A DNA stretch of 64,000 bases, taken from Thermodesulfobacteriota bacterium (lineage in GTDB: Bacteria > Desulfobacterota_D > UBA1144 > Nemesobacterales > UBA2774). How positions within the stretch are numbered: position 1 is the stretch's first letter; each line of letters opens with the position of its first letter. Below are positions 45,923 to 54,827 of the stretch, one piece after another. The translations under genes were made by a program, and so were the position numbers. Below the pieces are notes generated by a model, which made no database searches, was not told the origin of the DNA, and was given only the letters and a program-made list of their open reading frames with translations. The DNA lies in the NCBI GenBank assembly GCA_035325995.1, contig DAOKYU010000010.1:1-64000 (forward strand), in the 5' to 3' direction.

Positions 45923-46522
45923 ATGTCCAGCTATGTACCCATCGTAATTGAACAGACTAGCAGGGGCGAGAGGGCATACGATATTTTTTCCCGTTTGTTG
46001 CGGGACAGAATAGTTTTCCTGGGATCACCCATCAACGACGCAGTAGCTGACACGGTAATAGCTCAGCTTTTGTTTCTCGAGTCGGAAAACCCCGACAAGG
46101 ACATCTACGTCTACGTCAATTCACCGGGCGGGGTGGTCACCTCGGGGCTCGCGATTTACGACACGATGCAGTACGTCAAGCCCGACGTCGCAACCATGTG
46201 CATAGGGCAGGCCGCGAGCATGGCGGCCGTTCTTCTGGCAGCCGGGGCGAAGGGCAAGAGGTACGCTCTCCCTCACGCGAGGGTGATGCTGCACCAGGTG
46301 CTCGGGGGCTTCGAGGGGCAGGCTACCGACGTCGAGATACACGCGAAGGAAATCCTCAGGATGCGAGAGGAGCTCAACCGTATACTCGCAAAGCATACGA
46401 ACCAGCCCATCGAGAGGATTTCGAGGGATACCGACAGGGATTTTTTCCTGAGACCGAACGACGCGTTAGAGTACGGGCTCGTAGATGCTATAATTACTAA
46501 GAGAGAGGAGGCTCAGAAGTGA
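45923..46522 (+). CDS. clpP: ATP-dependent Clp protease proteolytic subunit
   Basis: 199 aa serine protease that forms the 14-mer chamber with ClpX. Catalytic triad: Ser99 in GQAASMAA, His124 in RVMLHQVLGG, Asp173 in DTDRDFFL. The short N-terminus (SYVPIVIEQTSRGERAYDI) matches processed ClpP. No ribosome site is present before the ATG, consistent with the leaderless promoter. It ends overlapping the clpX start by 4 bases. Confidence 0.97.
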   Translation: MSSYVPIVIEQTSRGERAYDIFSRLLRDRIVFLGSPINDAVADTVIAQLLFLESENPDKDIYVYVNSPGGVVTSGLAIYDTMQYVKPDVATMCIGQAASMAAVLLAAGAKGKRYALPHARVMLHQVLGGFEGQATDVEIHAKEILRMREELNRILAKHTNQPIERISRDTDRDFFLRPNDALEYGLVDAIITKREEAQK

Positions 46523-47796
46523 CCTCGAGACGAGATACGAAAGAAGGGAAGCTCTACTGCTCTTTCTGCGGAAAGAGCCAGAAGGAAGTCAGGAAGCTCA
46601 TCGCGGGACCGACGGTCTATATTTGTAACGAGTGTATAGAGCTCTGTAACGAGATAATCGCCGACGAGGACGCCAAGGAAGGCGTGCTCAAGAAGCGGTA
46701 CTCGACGCTGCCGACGCCGTCACAGATAAAGAAGTTCCTCGACGAGTACGTGATAGGGCAGGAAAGGGCGAAAAAGATTCTGTCGGTAGCCGTTTACAAC
46801 CACTACAAGAGGGTTGAGCTGAACGCCTACAACGGCGGGAAGCGTAACTCCGAGATAGAGGTTCAGAAGAGCAACATCCTCATGATAGGCCCGACGGGGA
46901 GCGGGAAGACCCTCCTCGCGCAGACGCTGGCGAGGCTGCTCGACGTGCCGTTTACGATCGTGGACGCCACGTGCTATACCGAGGCGGGCTACGTCGGAGA
47001 GGACGTGGAGAACATGATAGTCAGCCTTCTCCAGGCCGCAGATTACGACCTTGAAAGGGCTTCGAAGGGTATTATATATATAGATGAGATAGACAAGCTC
47101 GCGAGAAAGACAGGCGACAGCCCGTCGATAACGAGAGACGTTTCGGGTGAGGGAGTTCAGCAGGCTCTCCTCAAAATCATGGAGGGGACCAAGGCCAACG
47201 TTCCGCCGAAGGGCGGGAGGAAGCACCCGCAGCAGGAATTTCTGCAGGTCGATACGACGAACATCCTCTTCATCTGCGGGGGCGCGTTCTGCGGGCTCGA
47301 GGATATAGTGAGGCAGAGGATAGGAGAGAAGTCGATCGGGTTCGAAGCGAAGCTCGGCGGCGAGGCGGAAAAGGACCTCGGCGCGCTATTGAAGGCAGTT
47401 CAGCCCGAGGACCAGATACAGTTCGGCCTCATACCGGAATTCGTAGGCAGGATACCGGTCGTCGCGACTCTCGAAGAGCTGAGCGAGGAATCGTTCATAG
47501 AGATACTTACGAAACCGAAAAACGCAATTATAAAGCAGTTCCAGAAACTGATGGAGCTCGAAGGTGTCGAGCTCGAGGTTACGGACGGTGCGCTGGCAGC
47601 CATATCCCGCGAGGCCATAGCAAGAAGGACCGGCGCGAGAGGGCTCAGAGCCATCATCGAAACCGTGATGCTCGATATATCCTACGAGGTTCCGTCGCTT
47701 AAAGGGCTTCGGCGCTGCGTCATTACAGAGGATGTGATAAACGGAACCGGCGAGCCGCTCTTTATATACGAAGAGGAGGCACGCCTGGGAACGTAG
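46519..47796 (+). CDS. clpX: ClpX unfoldase
   Basis: 425 aa from GTG with GAGAGGAGG at 46502-46510. The N-terminal zinc-binding domain has CSFC (14-17) and CNEC (36-39). The AAA+ module has Walker A GPTGSGKT (124-131), Walker B region IIYIDEIDKL, the pore loop and the IGF-like loop (GEKSIGFEAKL) that docks on ClpP. It unfolds tagged proteins into ClpP. Confidence 0.97.
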   Translation: MTSRRDTKEGKLYCSFCGKSQKEVRKLIAGPTVYICNECIELCNEIIADEDAKEGVLKKRYSTLPTPSQIKKFLDEYVIGQERAKKILSVAVYNHYKRVELNAYNGGKRNSEIEVQKSNILMIGPTGSGKTLLAQTLARLLDVPFTIVDATCYTEAGYVGEDVENMIVSLLQAADYDLERASKGIIYIDEIDKLARKTGDSPSITRDVSGEGVQQALLKIMEGTKANVPPKGGRKHPQQEFLQVDTTNILFICGGAFCGLEDIVRQRIGEKSIGFEAKLGGEAEKDLGALLKAVQPEDQIQFGLIPEFVGRIPVVATLEELSEESFIEILTKPKNAIIKQFQKLMELEGVELEVTDGALAAISREAIARRTGARGLRAIIETVMLDISYEVPSLKGLRRCVITEDVINGTGEPLFIYEEEARLGT

Positions 47797-47827
47797 GATG
47801 TGAATCCAGTAGTTAAGGAGACCAAGC

Positions 47828-50251
47828 ATGCCGATGTTTTTCAAAAATGAGGAAGGAAAGGGGCAAATGGAAACATTACCGCTGTTACCTTTAAGAGACG
47901 TAGTTATTTTCCCCTATATGGTGGCTCCGCTTTTCGTGGGCAGGGAGAAGTCTATACGCGCCCTCGAAGAGGCCATGAAGAAATCCAAGGAAATCTTCCT
48001 CGTCGCCCAGAGGGACGCCAAGACGAACGACCCTCAGGAAGCGGATATCTACGAAATAGGAACCATAGGCACGATAGTCCAGATGCTCCGGCTCCCGGAC
48101 GGCACTGTTAAGGTGCTCGTCGAGGGCAAGAGAAGGGGCAGGGTTCAGAACTATCTGCCGAACAAGAGCTACTTCCTCGTCGAGGTGGAGCAGATTCCCG
48201 AGTCCGAGGACGTGGGGGTCGAAACCGAAGCCCTCATGAGGACGCTCGTAACGGCTTTTGAAAACTATGTGAAACTGAACAAGAAAATCCCGTCCGAGGT
48301 AATCGTGACCGTATCTTCCATAGAGGACGCGGGCAGGCTTTCGGACACTATCTCCTCGCACCTGGGCTTTAAGCTCGAGGACAAGCAGGAGATACTGGAA
48401 ACGCTCGACCCGGCGGAGAGGCTCGAAAAGCTTTACGAGAAGATCCAGGCCGAGGTGGAGATACTCCAGATAGAAAAGAAGATACGCTCCAGGGTCAAAA
48501 AGCAGATGGAGAAGGCCCAGAAGGAGTATTACCTCACCGAGCAGATGAGGGCTATACAGAAGGAGCTCGGCGAAAAGGACGACCTCAAGAGCGAGATCCA
48601 GGAGTTCGAGGACAGGGTCAAGAAAAAGAACATGCCCGAAGAGGCCGAGCAGAAGGTCAAAAAAGAGATAAAGAAGCTGAAACAGATGTCGCCCATGTCG
48701 GCGGAGGCCACAGTCGTTCGCAACTACATCGACTGGCTGCTTTCGATCCCGTGGAACGACGAGGTGACGGAAGACAGGATAGACATCGACGAGGCGCAGG
48801 CGATATTAGACGAGGACCACTTCGGGCTCGAAAAGCCGAAGGAGAGGATCCTCGAATACCTCGCCGTCCAGGCCCTTACGAAGAAGATCAAGGGGCCGAT
48901 ACTCTGCTTCGTCGGGCCTCCCGGGGTTGGCAAGACTTCGCTCGCGAAGTCCATAGCCCGCTCGATGGGAAGGAAGTTCGTCCGCGTATCGCTCGGCGGC
49001 GTCAGGGACGAGGCCGAGATCAGGGGCCACAGGCGTACATACATCGGCGCCATGCCCGGAAAGATAATCCAGGGAATAAGAAAGGCGGGCACGCATAACC
49101 CCGTGTTCCTCCTGGACGAAATAGACAAGCTCGGGATGGACTTCAGGGGCGACCCGGCTTCGGCGCTGCTCGAAGCGCTGGACCCCGAGCAGAATACCGC
49201 CTTTAACGACCATTACGTAGAGGTCGATTACGACCTTTCGAACGTGATGTTCATAACGACGGCGAATATCCTGCACACGATTCCGTGGGCGCTCCAGGAC
49301 AGGATGGAGATCATCCGCATCTCGGGCTATACCGAGGACGAAAAGCTCGAGATAGCCAAGAAGTTCCTCCTGCCGAAGCAGCTAGAGGCGCACGGCCTTA
49401 AGGAAGACAACGTCAAGATTTCCGACCAGGCCCTTCTGACCGTCATCAGGCGGTACACGAGGGAGGCCGGAGTCAGGACCCTCGAAAGGGAGATAGCGAC
49501 CCTTTGCAGAAAGTCCGCGAGGGACATCGTGAAGAAGGGGCCGGACCACGTCGTCAAGATCACGCCGAACATGGTTACGAGCCAGAAGTATCTCGGCATA
49601 CCTAAGTTCAAGTACGGCGAGATCGAAGAGAAGCCGCAGGTCGGCATGTCCACCGGGCTCGCATGGACGGAGGTCGGCGGAGAGCTTCTTACTATAGAAG
49701 TGTCCGTCGTACCCGGAAAGGGCAACTTCACCGTGACCGGTAAGCTCGGCGAGGTTATGCAGGAATCGACGCAGGCCGCGATGAGCTACGTAAGGTCCAG
49801 GGCCGAGAGGCTTGGGCTCGAGCGTAACTTCCACCAGAAGGTCGATATCCACATCCACGTTCCCGAGGGCGCGACGCCCAAGGACGGGCCTTCGGCCGGT
49901 ATCGCGATATCGACGGCCATCGTATCGGCTCTTATAAGGAAGCCGGTAAAGCACGACGTCGCAATGACGGGCGAGATAACGCTCAGGGGCAGGGTGCTCC
50001 CGATAGGCGGGCTCAAGGAGAAGATCCTGGCCGCTCACAGGGGCAAGGTGAAGACCGTTATCATCCCGCAGGAGAACGAGAAGGATCTGAGGGATATCCG
50101 CGATAACATACTGAAAGACGTCAAGATAAAGCTCGTTCACCACATGGACGAGGTGCTCGAAGCGGCCATCGAGTCGGACGAGCCCGTGCTGAAGAACGTC
50201 GTTATCCCGGCCATGCCGATAACGGACGAGCTCGGCACCAACGTAAACTGA
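47828..50251 (+). CDS. lon: Lon protease (LonA)
   Basis: 807 aa. N-terminal substrate-recognition domain beginning LPLLPLRDVVIFPYMVAPLF, coiled coil around 190-260, AAA+ with GPPGVGKTS and FLLDEIDKLG, and the protease domain with catalytic Ser in PKDGPSAGIAI and Lys in the GGLKEKILAAHRGKVK segment. AAGGAG before the ATG. It is the last gene of the cluster and is closed by a strong terminator. An internal ATG at residue 14 is an alternative start. Confidence 0.97.
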   Translation: MPMFFKNEEGKGQMETLPLLPLRDVVIFPYMVAPLFVGREKSIRALEEAMKKSKEIFLVAQRDAKTNDPQEADIYEIGTIGTIVQMLRLPDGTVKVLVEGKRRGRVQNYLPNKSYFLVEVEQIPESEDVGVETEALMRTLVTAFENYVKLNKKIPSEVIVTVSSIEDAGRLSDTISSHLGFKLEDKQEILETLDPAERLEKLYEKIQAEVEILQIEKKIRSRVKKQMEKAQKEYYLTEQMRAIQKELGEKDDLKSEIQEFEDRVKKKNMPEEAEQKVKKEIKKLKQMSPMSAEATVVRNYIDWLLSIPWNDEVTEDRIDIDEAQAILDEDHFGLEKPKERILEYLAVQALTKKIKGPILCFVGPPGVGKTSLAKSIARSMGRKFVRVSLGGVRDEAEIRGHRRTYIGAMPGKIIQGIRKAGTHNPVFLLDEIDKLGMDFRGDPASALLEALDPEQNTAFNDHYVEVDYDLSNVMFITTANILHTIPWALQDRMEIIRISGYTEDEKLEIAKKFLLPKQLEAHGLKEDNVKISDQALLTVIRRYTREAGVRTLEREIATLCRKSARDIVKKGPDHVVKITPNMVTSQKYLGIPKFKYGEIEEKPQVGMSTGLAWTEVGGELLTIEVSVVPGKGNFTVTGKLGEVMQESTQAAMSYVRSRAERLGLERNFHQKVDIHIHVPEGATPKDGPSAGIAISTAIVSALIRKPVKHDVAMTGEITLRGRVLPIGGLKEKILAAHRGKVKTVIIPQENEKDLRDIRDNILKDVKIKLVHHMDEVLEAAIESDEPVLKNVVIPAMPITDELGTNVN

Positions 50252-50280
50252 AAACAATAAGACTCTGAAAAGAAGTTGGA

Positions 50281-50312
50281 AAAAGGGCGGACTAAACATC
50301 CGCCCTTTTTTT
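50281..50312 (+). terminator. Intrinsic terminator of the tig-clpP-clpX-lon cluster
   Basis: AAAAGGGCGG (50281-50290), loop, CCGCCCTTTT (50300-50309) continuing to seven Ts. This is the clearest Rho-independent terminator in the window. Confidence 0.92.
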
Positions 50313-50760
50313 GTGGCGCACCACGTGCGCGGGAAATCGAAGTAGCGGCGTGTTGCCATTACTACCTGTCGTGCTTAAGGTTCATATAGTATCCAAAGTG
50401 CAACGTCGAAAAGCACACTACGTGTGCGCCCACAGGAATACGACGTAGCGGGGGCGGTGCTATTATCACCGATTGTGCGGAAGTCGTGTTGAATTGCTGA
50501 TTCTGCTACCTCTGCCATTCGAAGTAGCAGCGTTATGCCATTACCACCCGACGCGCTTCGGGAGCTCTAATTCGTAAGAGAGTGCTCCGCTCGAAAAGCG
50601 TACTACGTGGCGGACAGCGTCCGCGGGCGACCGACGTAGGACAGCAGCACAAGGCTTTGTTCAACGGGCGCGCGTCCCTTGAATTGAATTGCCAATAGTG
50701 CTTCGTCGGAAAGCGGACAGTGCTTGCGGGAATCGGCTCATATTACATCCTGCTTGTAAG
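50313..50760 (-). repeat. Family A repeat cluster in reverse orientation
   Basis: The same unit as 5-320, inverted. Hairpins are at 50316-50330 (GCGCAC cac GTGCGC), 50413-50427 (GCACAC tac GTGTGC) and 50610-50624 (GCGGAC agc GTCCGC). Flanking boxes such as TCGAAGTAGC and GCCATTACC recur three times. No gene is seen in 50313-51287. Confidence 0.7.
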
Positions 50761-50804
50761 GCAGGCGCTCTCGATTAGCATAAGTTCTTATCTTAAATTC
50801 GGTT

Positions 50805-51195
50805 TTTATATCAGTCATCCTGAACTTGATTCAGGATCTAATCTTTAGCCTTTTTAATTTGTCATTCCCGATCCGGCTTCGCCCGCGGGCTTTCAGGCTA
50901 CGCTGAGGCTTCCGACTTAGCCTCGGACCCGCTTCCAACTTTGCTTCAGATTCCACTAAAGCTCCGACCGATAAAAAGGCTTCATCGGACAAGTCGCCCC
51001 GACAAGCGCCGTGACAGGTAAAGGCTTGATGCTAAAGAAGGGAGGACCCGAGCGGTACTAGATAAACGCTTCCGCTTCAAGGTGGCGGCATCCGATTCCT
51101 CGCTCGCTCGAAATTGTTGTTCGAGATGACAGATTAAGTTTTAATGTGCCCCCCATCCCGGCCTTCCCCCCCCCTCAAGGGGGAGGGGACTTTCA
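50805..51195 (+). repeat. Family D, long family B and family C repeats
   Basis: TCCTGAACTTGATTCAGGA palindrome (about 50820-50838). Then about 170 bases (50945-51112) are clearly related to 62535-62697, with shared ACCGATAAAAA, GGCTTG-GCTAAAGAA, CGCTTC and TCCGATTCCTCGCTCGCTCG. The terminal hairpin right arm is decayed (GAAATTG). A CCTCAAGGGGGGAGGGG palindrome follows near 51172-51189. Confidence 0.65.
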
Positions 51196-51287
51196 GGGGT
51201 GCGGCATTTATATTCGGTCTCTTCCGAGTGGGCCGGGAGCGTCGCGAAATTTGAATGCTTCCCGACGATGCTGTTAGGTGCCGTCCG

Positions 51288-52391
51288 CTATTTGGCCGCC
51301 GGTTTGAGGTCTGCCGTTACGTCCACGACCGCGCCTTCGCCGCCGTCTACGGCTATAGTCATTCTCGGCGCGCCCTGGGACAGGTCGAACTTTTTCATGT
51401 CTACCGAGCGGAGGGTCATGTTGTCGTACGTCCTGAAATAAAGGACCCCGTTCGTGAGGTCGCGCCCTGTTACCCACTGCGTGTGGTCGCCGAAGGACTT
51501 ATTGTCGTCGAAGTCCCTTACCGTCCCGAGGGGGATATCGACCGTGTTCATTATGTGCATCGCGAGCGTAAGCGCGCCGGGGGAGTCGGCCGGCTTTTCG
51601 GCGAGGTACGCCATCGCTCCCGCCCTTATGAAGCGGGAGGGCGGGGTCGGGTCGCCGGGGATGCCCATGAGGCCGCTGCCCTGCCCCGTCGCCGCGAAGC
51701 TGACGCCGTCGATGACGATCGGCTGGGCTCCTTCGTCGCTGAGGCCGACGTAGTTCTGTACGTTGGTGACGTGCCACGGATAGGCGGGCGAGTTCGTCAT
51801 GATTCCGATGCTGTCGTAAATGCCGAGGCCGCCCTTCGTGTATTCGATGACTATGCCGTTTCCGGTCTTGTCGTGAACCGAGAAGTGGGCGGGGATTATG
51901 ATGTTGCCCATCTGGGGCGTATTTATTCCGACGACGTTCAGCGACGGGAGGTCTTTCCTGATTTCGTCGAGCGTGCCGTAGTTCTGGAGTATATAGCGCG
52001 GGAGGTCGTTGACCGTGATCGTGCGCGAGGTGTCGGATTTCATCTCCTGGTACTGCGCCTCGCCCGGAAAGAAGAGGGCGCCCAGGCCGAGCCCGGCCTC
52101 GTTTATGCCGTCGATCGCGACGTCGAGCCCGAACCCGTCGAGGTAGAGGACGCCGTATTTGGACGTCCACTTTATGCCTTCCTTTCCGCCGGGGAGCTTT
52201 GCGACGTTAGTCTGCCCCTTCGGCTGGAGGACGACATTCGAGTTTAATTTCTGTGCGAATTCCATTGACCTTCCGACGACGACGGAGCCGTCCTTTGCCT
52301 TGATCTTCACCTCCGTACAAGCGCGCGACGGTGCGGGGAGGGAGGATACGACGACGAGTAACGATAGTAAAATTGCTGCTGCGAATCTCAT
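51288..52391 (-). CDS. Exported choloylglycine hydrolase/penicillin acylase family Ntn hydrolase
   Basis: 367 aa from ATG 52391, with AAGGAG 9 bases upstream; an earlier ATG at 52424 would spoil the signal peptide. Signal peptide ends SRA before Cys25, which would be the catalytic N-terminal nucleophile (CTEVKIKAKDGSVVVGR). Further family elements: GRSMEF, VAIDGINEAGLGLG, TNSPAYPWHVTNVQNY. It hydrolyses linear amides such as bile-salt conjugates, penicillin V or N-acyl homoserine lactones. An environmental bacterium makes acyl-amide or quorum-signal substrates more plausible than bile salts. Confidence 0.88.
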   Translation of the reverse strand: MRFAAAILLSLLVVVSSLPAPSRACTEVKIKAKDGSVVVGRSMEFAQKLNSNVVLQPKGQTNVAKLPGGKEGIKWTSKYGVLYLDGFGLDVAIDGINEAGLGLGALFFPGEAQYQEMKSDTSRTITVNDLPRYILQNYGTLDEIRKDLPSLNVVGINTPQMGNIIIPAHFSVHDKTGNGIVIEYTKGGLGIYDSIGIMTNSPAYPWHVTNVQNYVGLSDEGAQPIVIDGVSFAATGQGSGLMGIPGDPTPPSRFIRAGAMAYLAEKPADSPGALTLAMHIMNTVDIPLGTVRDFDDNKSFGDHTQWVTGRDLTNGVLYFRTYDNMTLRSVDMKKFDLSQGAPRMTIAVDGGEGAVVDVTADLKPAAK

Positions 52392-52875
52392 TATGCTGTC
52401 TCCTTGAGTCTTTGAATGTGCCAAAAGGCCGGGGCCATTGGCGTGATGTAATTATAAGGCCGTAATCGGGGGTGGTGCGTGGAGAATGTCGGGCGCGCGT
52501 GAGGAACGGGGCGGGTGTGGGCGGTGCTTCATCAGGAAACTCGCTGGAAATGCACTGTGCGTACAAGGAAGACAGGGCCCAAAGAAAGAGATTGCCGCGG
52601 TCGCATTAAGCCGCTTCCTCGCAATTGTAGATGTTAAGTAATTCGGGGACAGGAATGCGGCGAATAATGGCTAACGATAGAATGTTGTCCGCTTGTGCGG
52701 GGGCTGCATCTGCCTTATGAGATGCGAGAGAAACAGGGTAGAATATAAATGTTCCAATGTGAAGGACGGATTAGAAATTCCCCCTTCGGCGATTGGACAA
52801 ACGTATTAATTTCAGTTATATATTTTCCCCTCACGCAGGGATGCAGTTGCTACCCTTCGTGGCTTGGTGTGGAGT
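52392..52875. other. Gap with a family E repeat
   Basis: Contains AGATTGCCGCGGTCGCATTA...CCTCGCAATTG (about 52590-52626), related to 21385 and 43592. I see no gene and no clear promoter for the tRNA-Val/tRNA-Asp unit beyond an A/T-rich stretch near 52810-52830. Confidence 0.5.
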
Positions 52876-52952
52876 GGGCGGTTAGCTCAGCCCGGGAGAG
52901 CGCCTGCCTTACAAGCAGGATGTCATAGGTTCGAATCCTTTACCGCCCACCA
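52876..52952 (+). tRNA. tRNA-Val (TAC)
   Basis: 77 bases including encoded CCA. Acceptor GGGCGGT/ACCGCCC, D stem GCTC/GAGC, anticodon stem CCTGC/GCAGG with loop CTTACAA (anticodon TAC), and T loop TTCGAAT. Confidence 0.95.
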
Positions 52953-52969
52953 CTTGAAATCTTACCCAG

Positions 52970-53047
52970 GGAGCCGTAGTTCAGTTCGGTTAGAACGCTG
53001 GCCTGTCAAGCCAGAGGTCGCGGGTTCAAGTCCCGTCGGCTCCGCCA
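52970..53047 (+). tRNA. tRNA-Asp (GTC)
   Basis: 78 bases including encoded CCA. Acceptor GGAGCCG/CGGCTCC, anticodon stem CTGGC/GCCAG with loop CTGTCAA (anticodon GTC), T arm GCGGG TTCAAGT CCCGT. Its 3' end recurs at 56447-56480, enclosing the mod cassette. Confidence 0.95.
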
Positions 53048-53091
53048 CTTTTTCCCGAATAACACTCCATGTTAAACTGTACTAACGTCCC

Positions 53092-53898
53092 ATGAGAAAA
53101 AACAGGTTCGGACTTCAGGGCTCTATATGGATGACCGTCGGTGGAGAAAAACTCGGCGGGTCCGGCCTGGTAGCCCTGCTTGCGAAGATCGCACAATACG
53201 GCTCGATCACCCAGGCCGCAAAAAGCGTACGCATGAGCTACAAGGCGGCATGGCGAACAATCGACACGATGAACAACCTTGCCGGAGAACCGCTGGTGGA
53301 AAGGCTGACGGGGGGCAAGGGAGGAGGCGGGACTCGCCTGACGCGGCGCGGTGAGCAGCTCGTGGCGAATTTTAACGTCATCGAGCAGGAGCACCGGAAT
53401 TTTATAAGCAATCTCGGCAGGCAGGCAGGCGGGATCACGGACGACTATTTGCTGATCGGGAGGATGGGCATGAAAACGAGCGCGCGAAACCAGTTTTTCG
53501 GAAAGGTGACCGCGATTAAAAAGGGAGCCGTTAACGACGAAATTACGGTAGAGGTAACCGGAAAGCACAAGATCGTGGCTATCATAACGCGTGAAAGCAC
53601 CAAAGAGCTTAAACTAGTCGTAGGATCGCAGGTTTTCGCGCTGATAAAAGCATCGTCCGTCATCCTCGTAACGGGAAATAAAGGCGCGAAGTTTTCCGCC
53701 CGCAACCAGCTGAGCGGCGTCGTCTCGCGCGTGGAAACCGGGGCCGTAAATACCGAGGTAGTTATCGACTTGCCCAACGGGGGCGCTGTCGCGGCGATCG
53801 TCACCAACGCGAGCAGTGAATTGCTCGGGTTAAAGCCGGGCAAAAAGGTTACCGCCATGTTCAAGGCCTCCGCCGTTATTCTCGGGATTTCTTCCTGA
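53092..53898 (+). CDS. modE: Molybdate-responsive regulator ModE
   Basis: 268 aa. The N-terminal winged helix (GLVALLAKIAQYGSITQAAK, MSYKAAWRTIDTMN, LVERLTGGKGGGGTRLT) is the LysR-like fold of ModE. Two C-terminal TOBE/Mop domains follow (about 130-195 and 200-268), each starting SARNQ. With molybdate bound, the dimer represses modABC. It lies 44 bases after tRNA-Asp and 170 bases before modA on the same strand. Confidence 0.93.
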   Translation: MRKNRFGLQGSIWMTVGGEKLGGSGLVALLAKIAQYGSITQAAKSVRMSYKAAWRTIDTMNNLAGEPLVERLTGGKGGGGTRLTRRGEQLVANFNVIEQEHRNFISNLGRQAGGITDDYLLIGRMGMKTSARNQFFGKVTAIKKGAVNDEITVEVTGKHKIVAIITRESTKELKLVVGSQVFALIKASSVILVTGNKGAKFSARNQLSGVVSRVETGAVNTEVVIDLPNGGAVAAIVTNASSELLGLKPGKKVTAMFKASAVILGISS

Positions 53899-53964
53899 TT
53901 CCAGTTCTTCTGTCCCGGCTTGCAATTGTCTACGGAGCGTGATATGCATTTGGCTATAACGATC

Positions 53965-54019
53965 GGCGGTGTCTTCTATACATGACCGCCCTGATGCGGG
54001 GCTCACGATCGGGGAGCCC
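53965..54019 (+). promoter_or_regulatory. Structured leader before modA
   Basis: Two inverted repeats: GGCGGT (53965-53970) with ACCGCC (53985-53990), and GGGCTC (53999-54004) with GAGCCC (54014-54019). They sit 50-100 bases upstream of modA. The first encloses TCTATACATGA, which resembles part of a ModE box. It could be a ModE operator or an RNA element. I cannot match it to the molybdenum-cofactor riboswitch consensus by eye. Confidence 0.3.
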
Positions 54020-54068
54020 GTTTAATACGCCAGCCGCGTCGTAAATTCCGGTTCAGGAAACAATCTTC

Positions 54069-54827
54069 ATGAAAAAACGTTCTATTATATTCGCCTTGGC
54101 TCTAATACTGGTTTCTACAACCTGCGGTTTCGCGGCGGAATTAACTGTCGCCGTCGCCGCAAACGTTCAGTACCCGTTTCAGGAGCTGGAGGCGATTTTC
54201 GAGAAGGAAACGGGGATAACCGTCGAGCCCGTTATCGGCTCGTCGGGTAAGCTCACCGCGCAAATAGAGAACGGCGCCCCCTTCGATATTCTTATATCGG
54301 CGGACATGGATTATCCTGAAGCCCTCCACAAGAAAGGATTGACGTATAACGCCCCGGCGGTGTACGGCTACGGACGTCTCGTTATCTGGACGATGAACGA
54401 TCTCGACTTGTCCGGGGGGATCGATGTGCTGACGGATGCTGGCCTCCGAAAAATCGCCATTGCGTCTCCCAAGACCGCGCCTTACGGCCGTCAGGCCGTC
54501 AACGCGCTGAAGTTCTACGGGGTGTACGACGAAGTTCTGGGCAAGCTCGTTTACGGAGAGAGCATCGCGCAGGTAAATCAATTCATTTCGACGAGAGCCG
54601 CCGATCTCGGGATAACGGCGATGTCTGTCGTGCTGGCGCCGAATATGAAGGATAAGGGCAAATGGATAGAGATAGACAAGGAGTCCTACGAGCCGATCGC
54701 GCAGGGCGTCGTAATACTCAAGTACGCACAGGATCATAATCCCGAAGCAGCCCGGAAATTTTTCGAATTTCTCTTTTCGGATGAGGCGAAGACGGTTTTC
54801 AGGAAATACGGTTACAACCTGCCATGA
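54069..54827 (+). CDS. modA: Molybdate ABC transporter, periplasmic binding protein
   Basis: 252 aa. Signal peptide to about residue 22 (LILVSTTCGFA), then the ModA fold: LTVAVAANVQYPFQELEAIF, GSSGKLTAQIENGAPFDILISAD, and a late GQGVV-like IAQGVVILK. Captures molybdate or tungstate and delivers it to ModB. The last 4 bases overlap modB. Confidence 0.93.
   Translation: MKKRSIIFALALILVSTTCGFAAELTVAVAANVQYPFQELEAIFEKETGITVEPVIGSSGKLTAQIENGAPFDILISADMDYPEALHKKGLTYNAPAVYGYGRLVIWTMNDLDLSGGIDVLTDAGLRKIAIASPKTAPYGRQAVNALKFYGVYDEVLGKLVYGESIAQVNQFISTRAADLGITAMSVVLAPNMKDKGKWIEIDKESYEPIAQGVVILKYAQDHNPEAARKFFEFLFSDEAKTVFRKYGYNLP

Noticed and set aside
50313..50640. Possible CRISPR array
   Set aside because: Repeats are degenerate, irregularly spaced, in different hairpin variants, and there are no cas genes; they belong to the dispersed family A.
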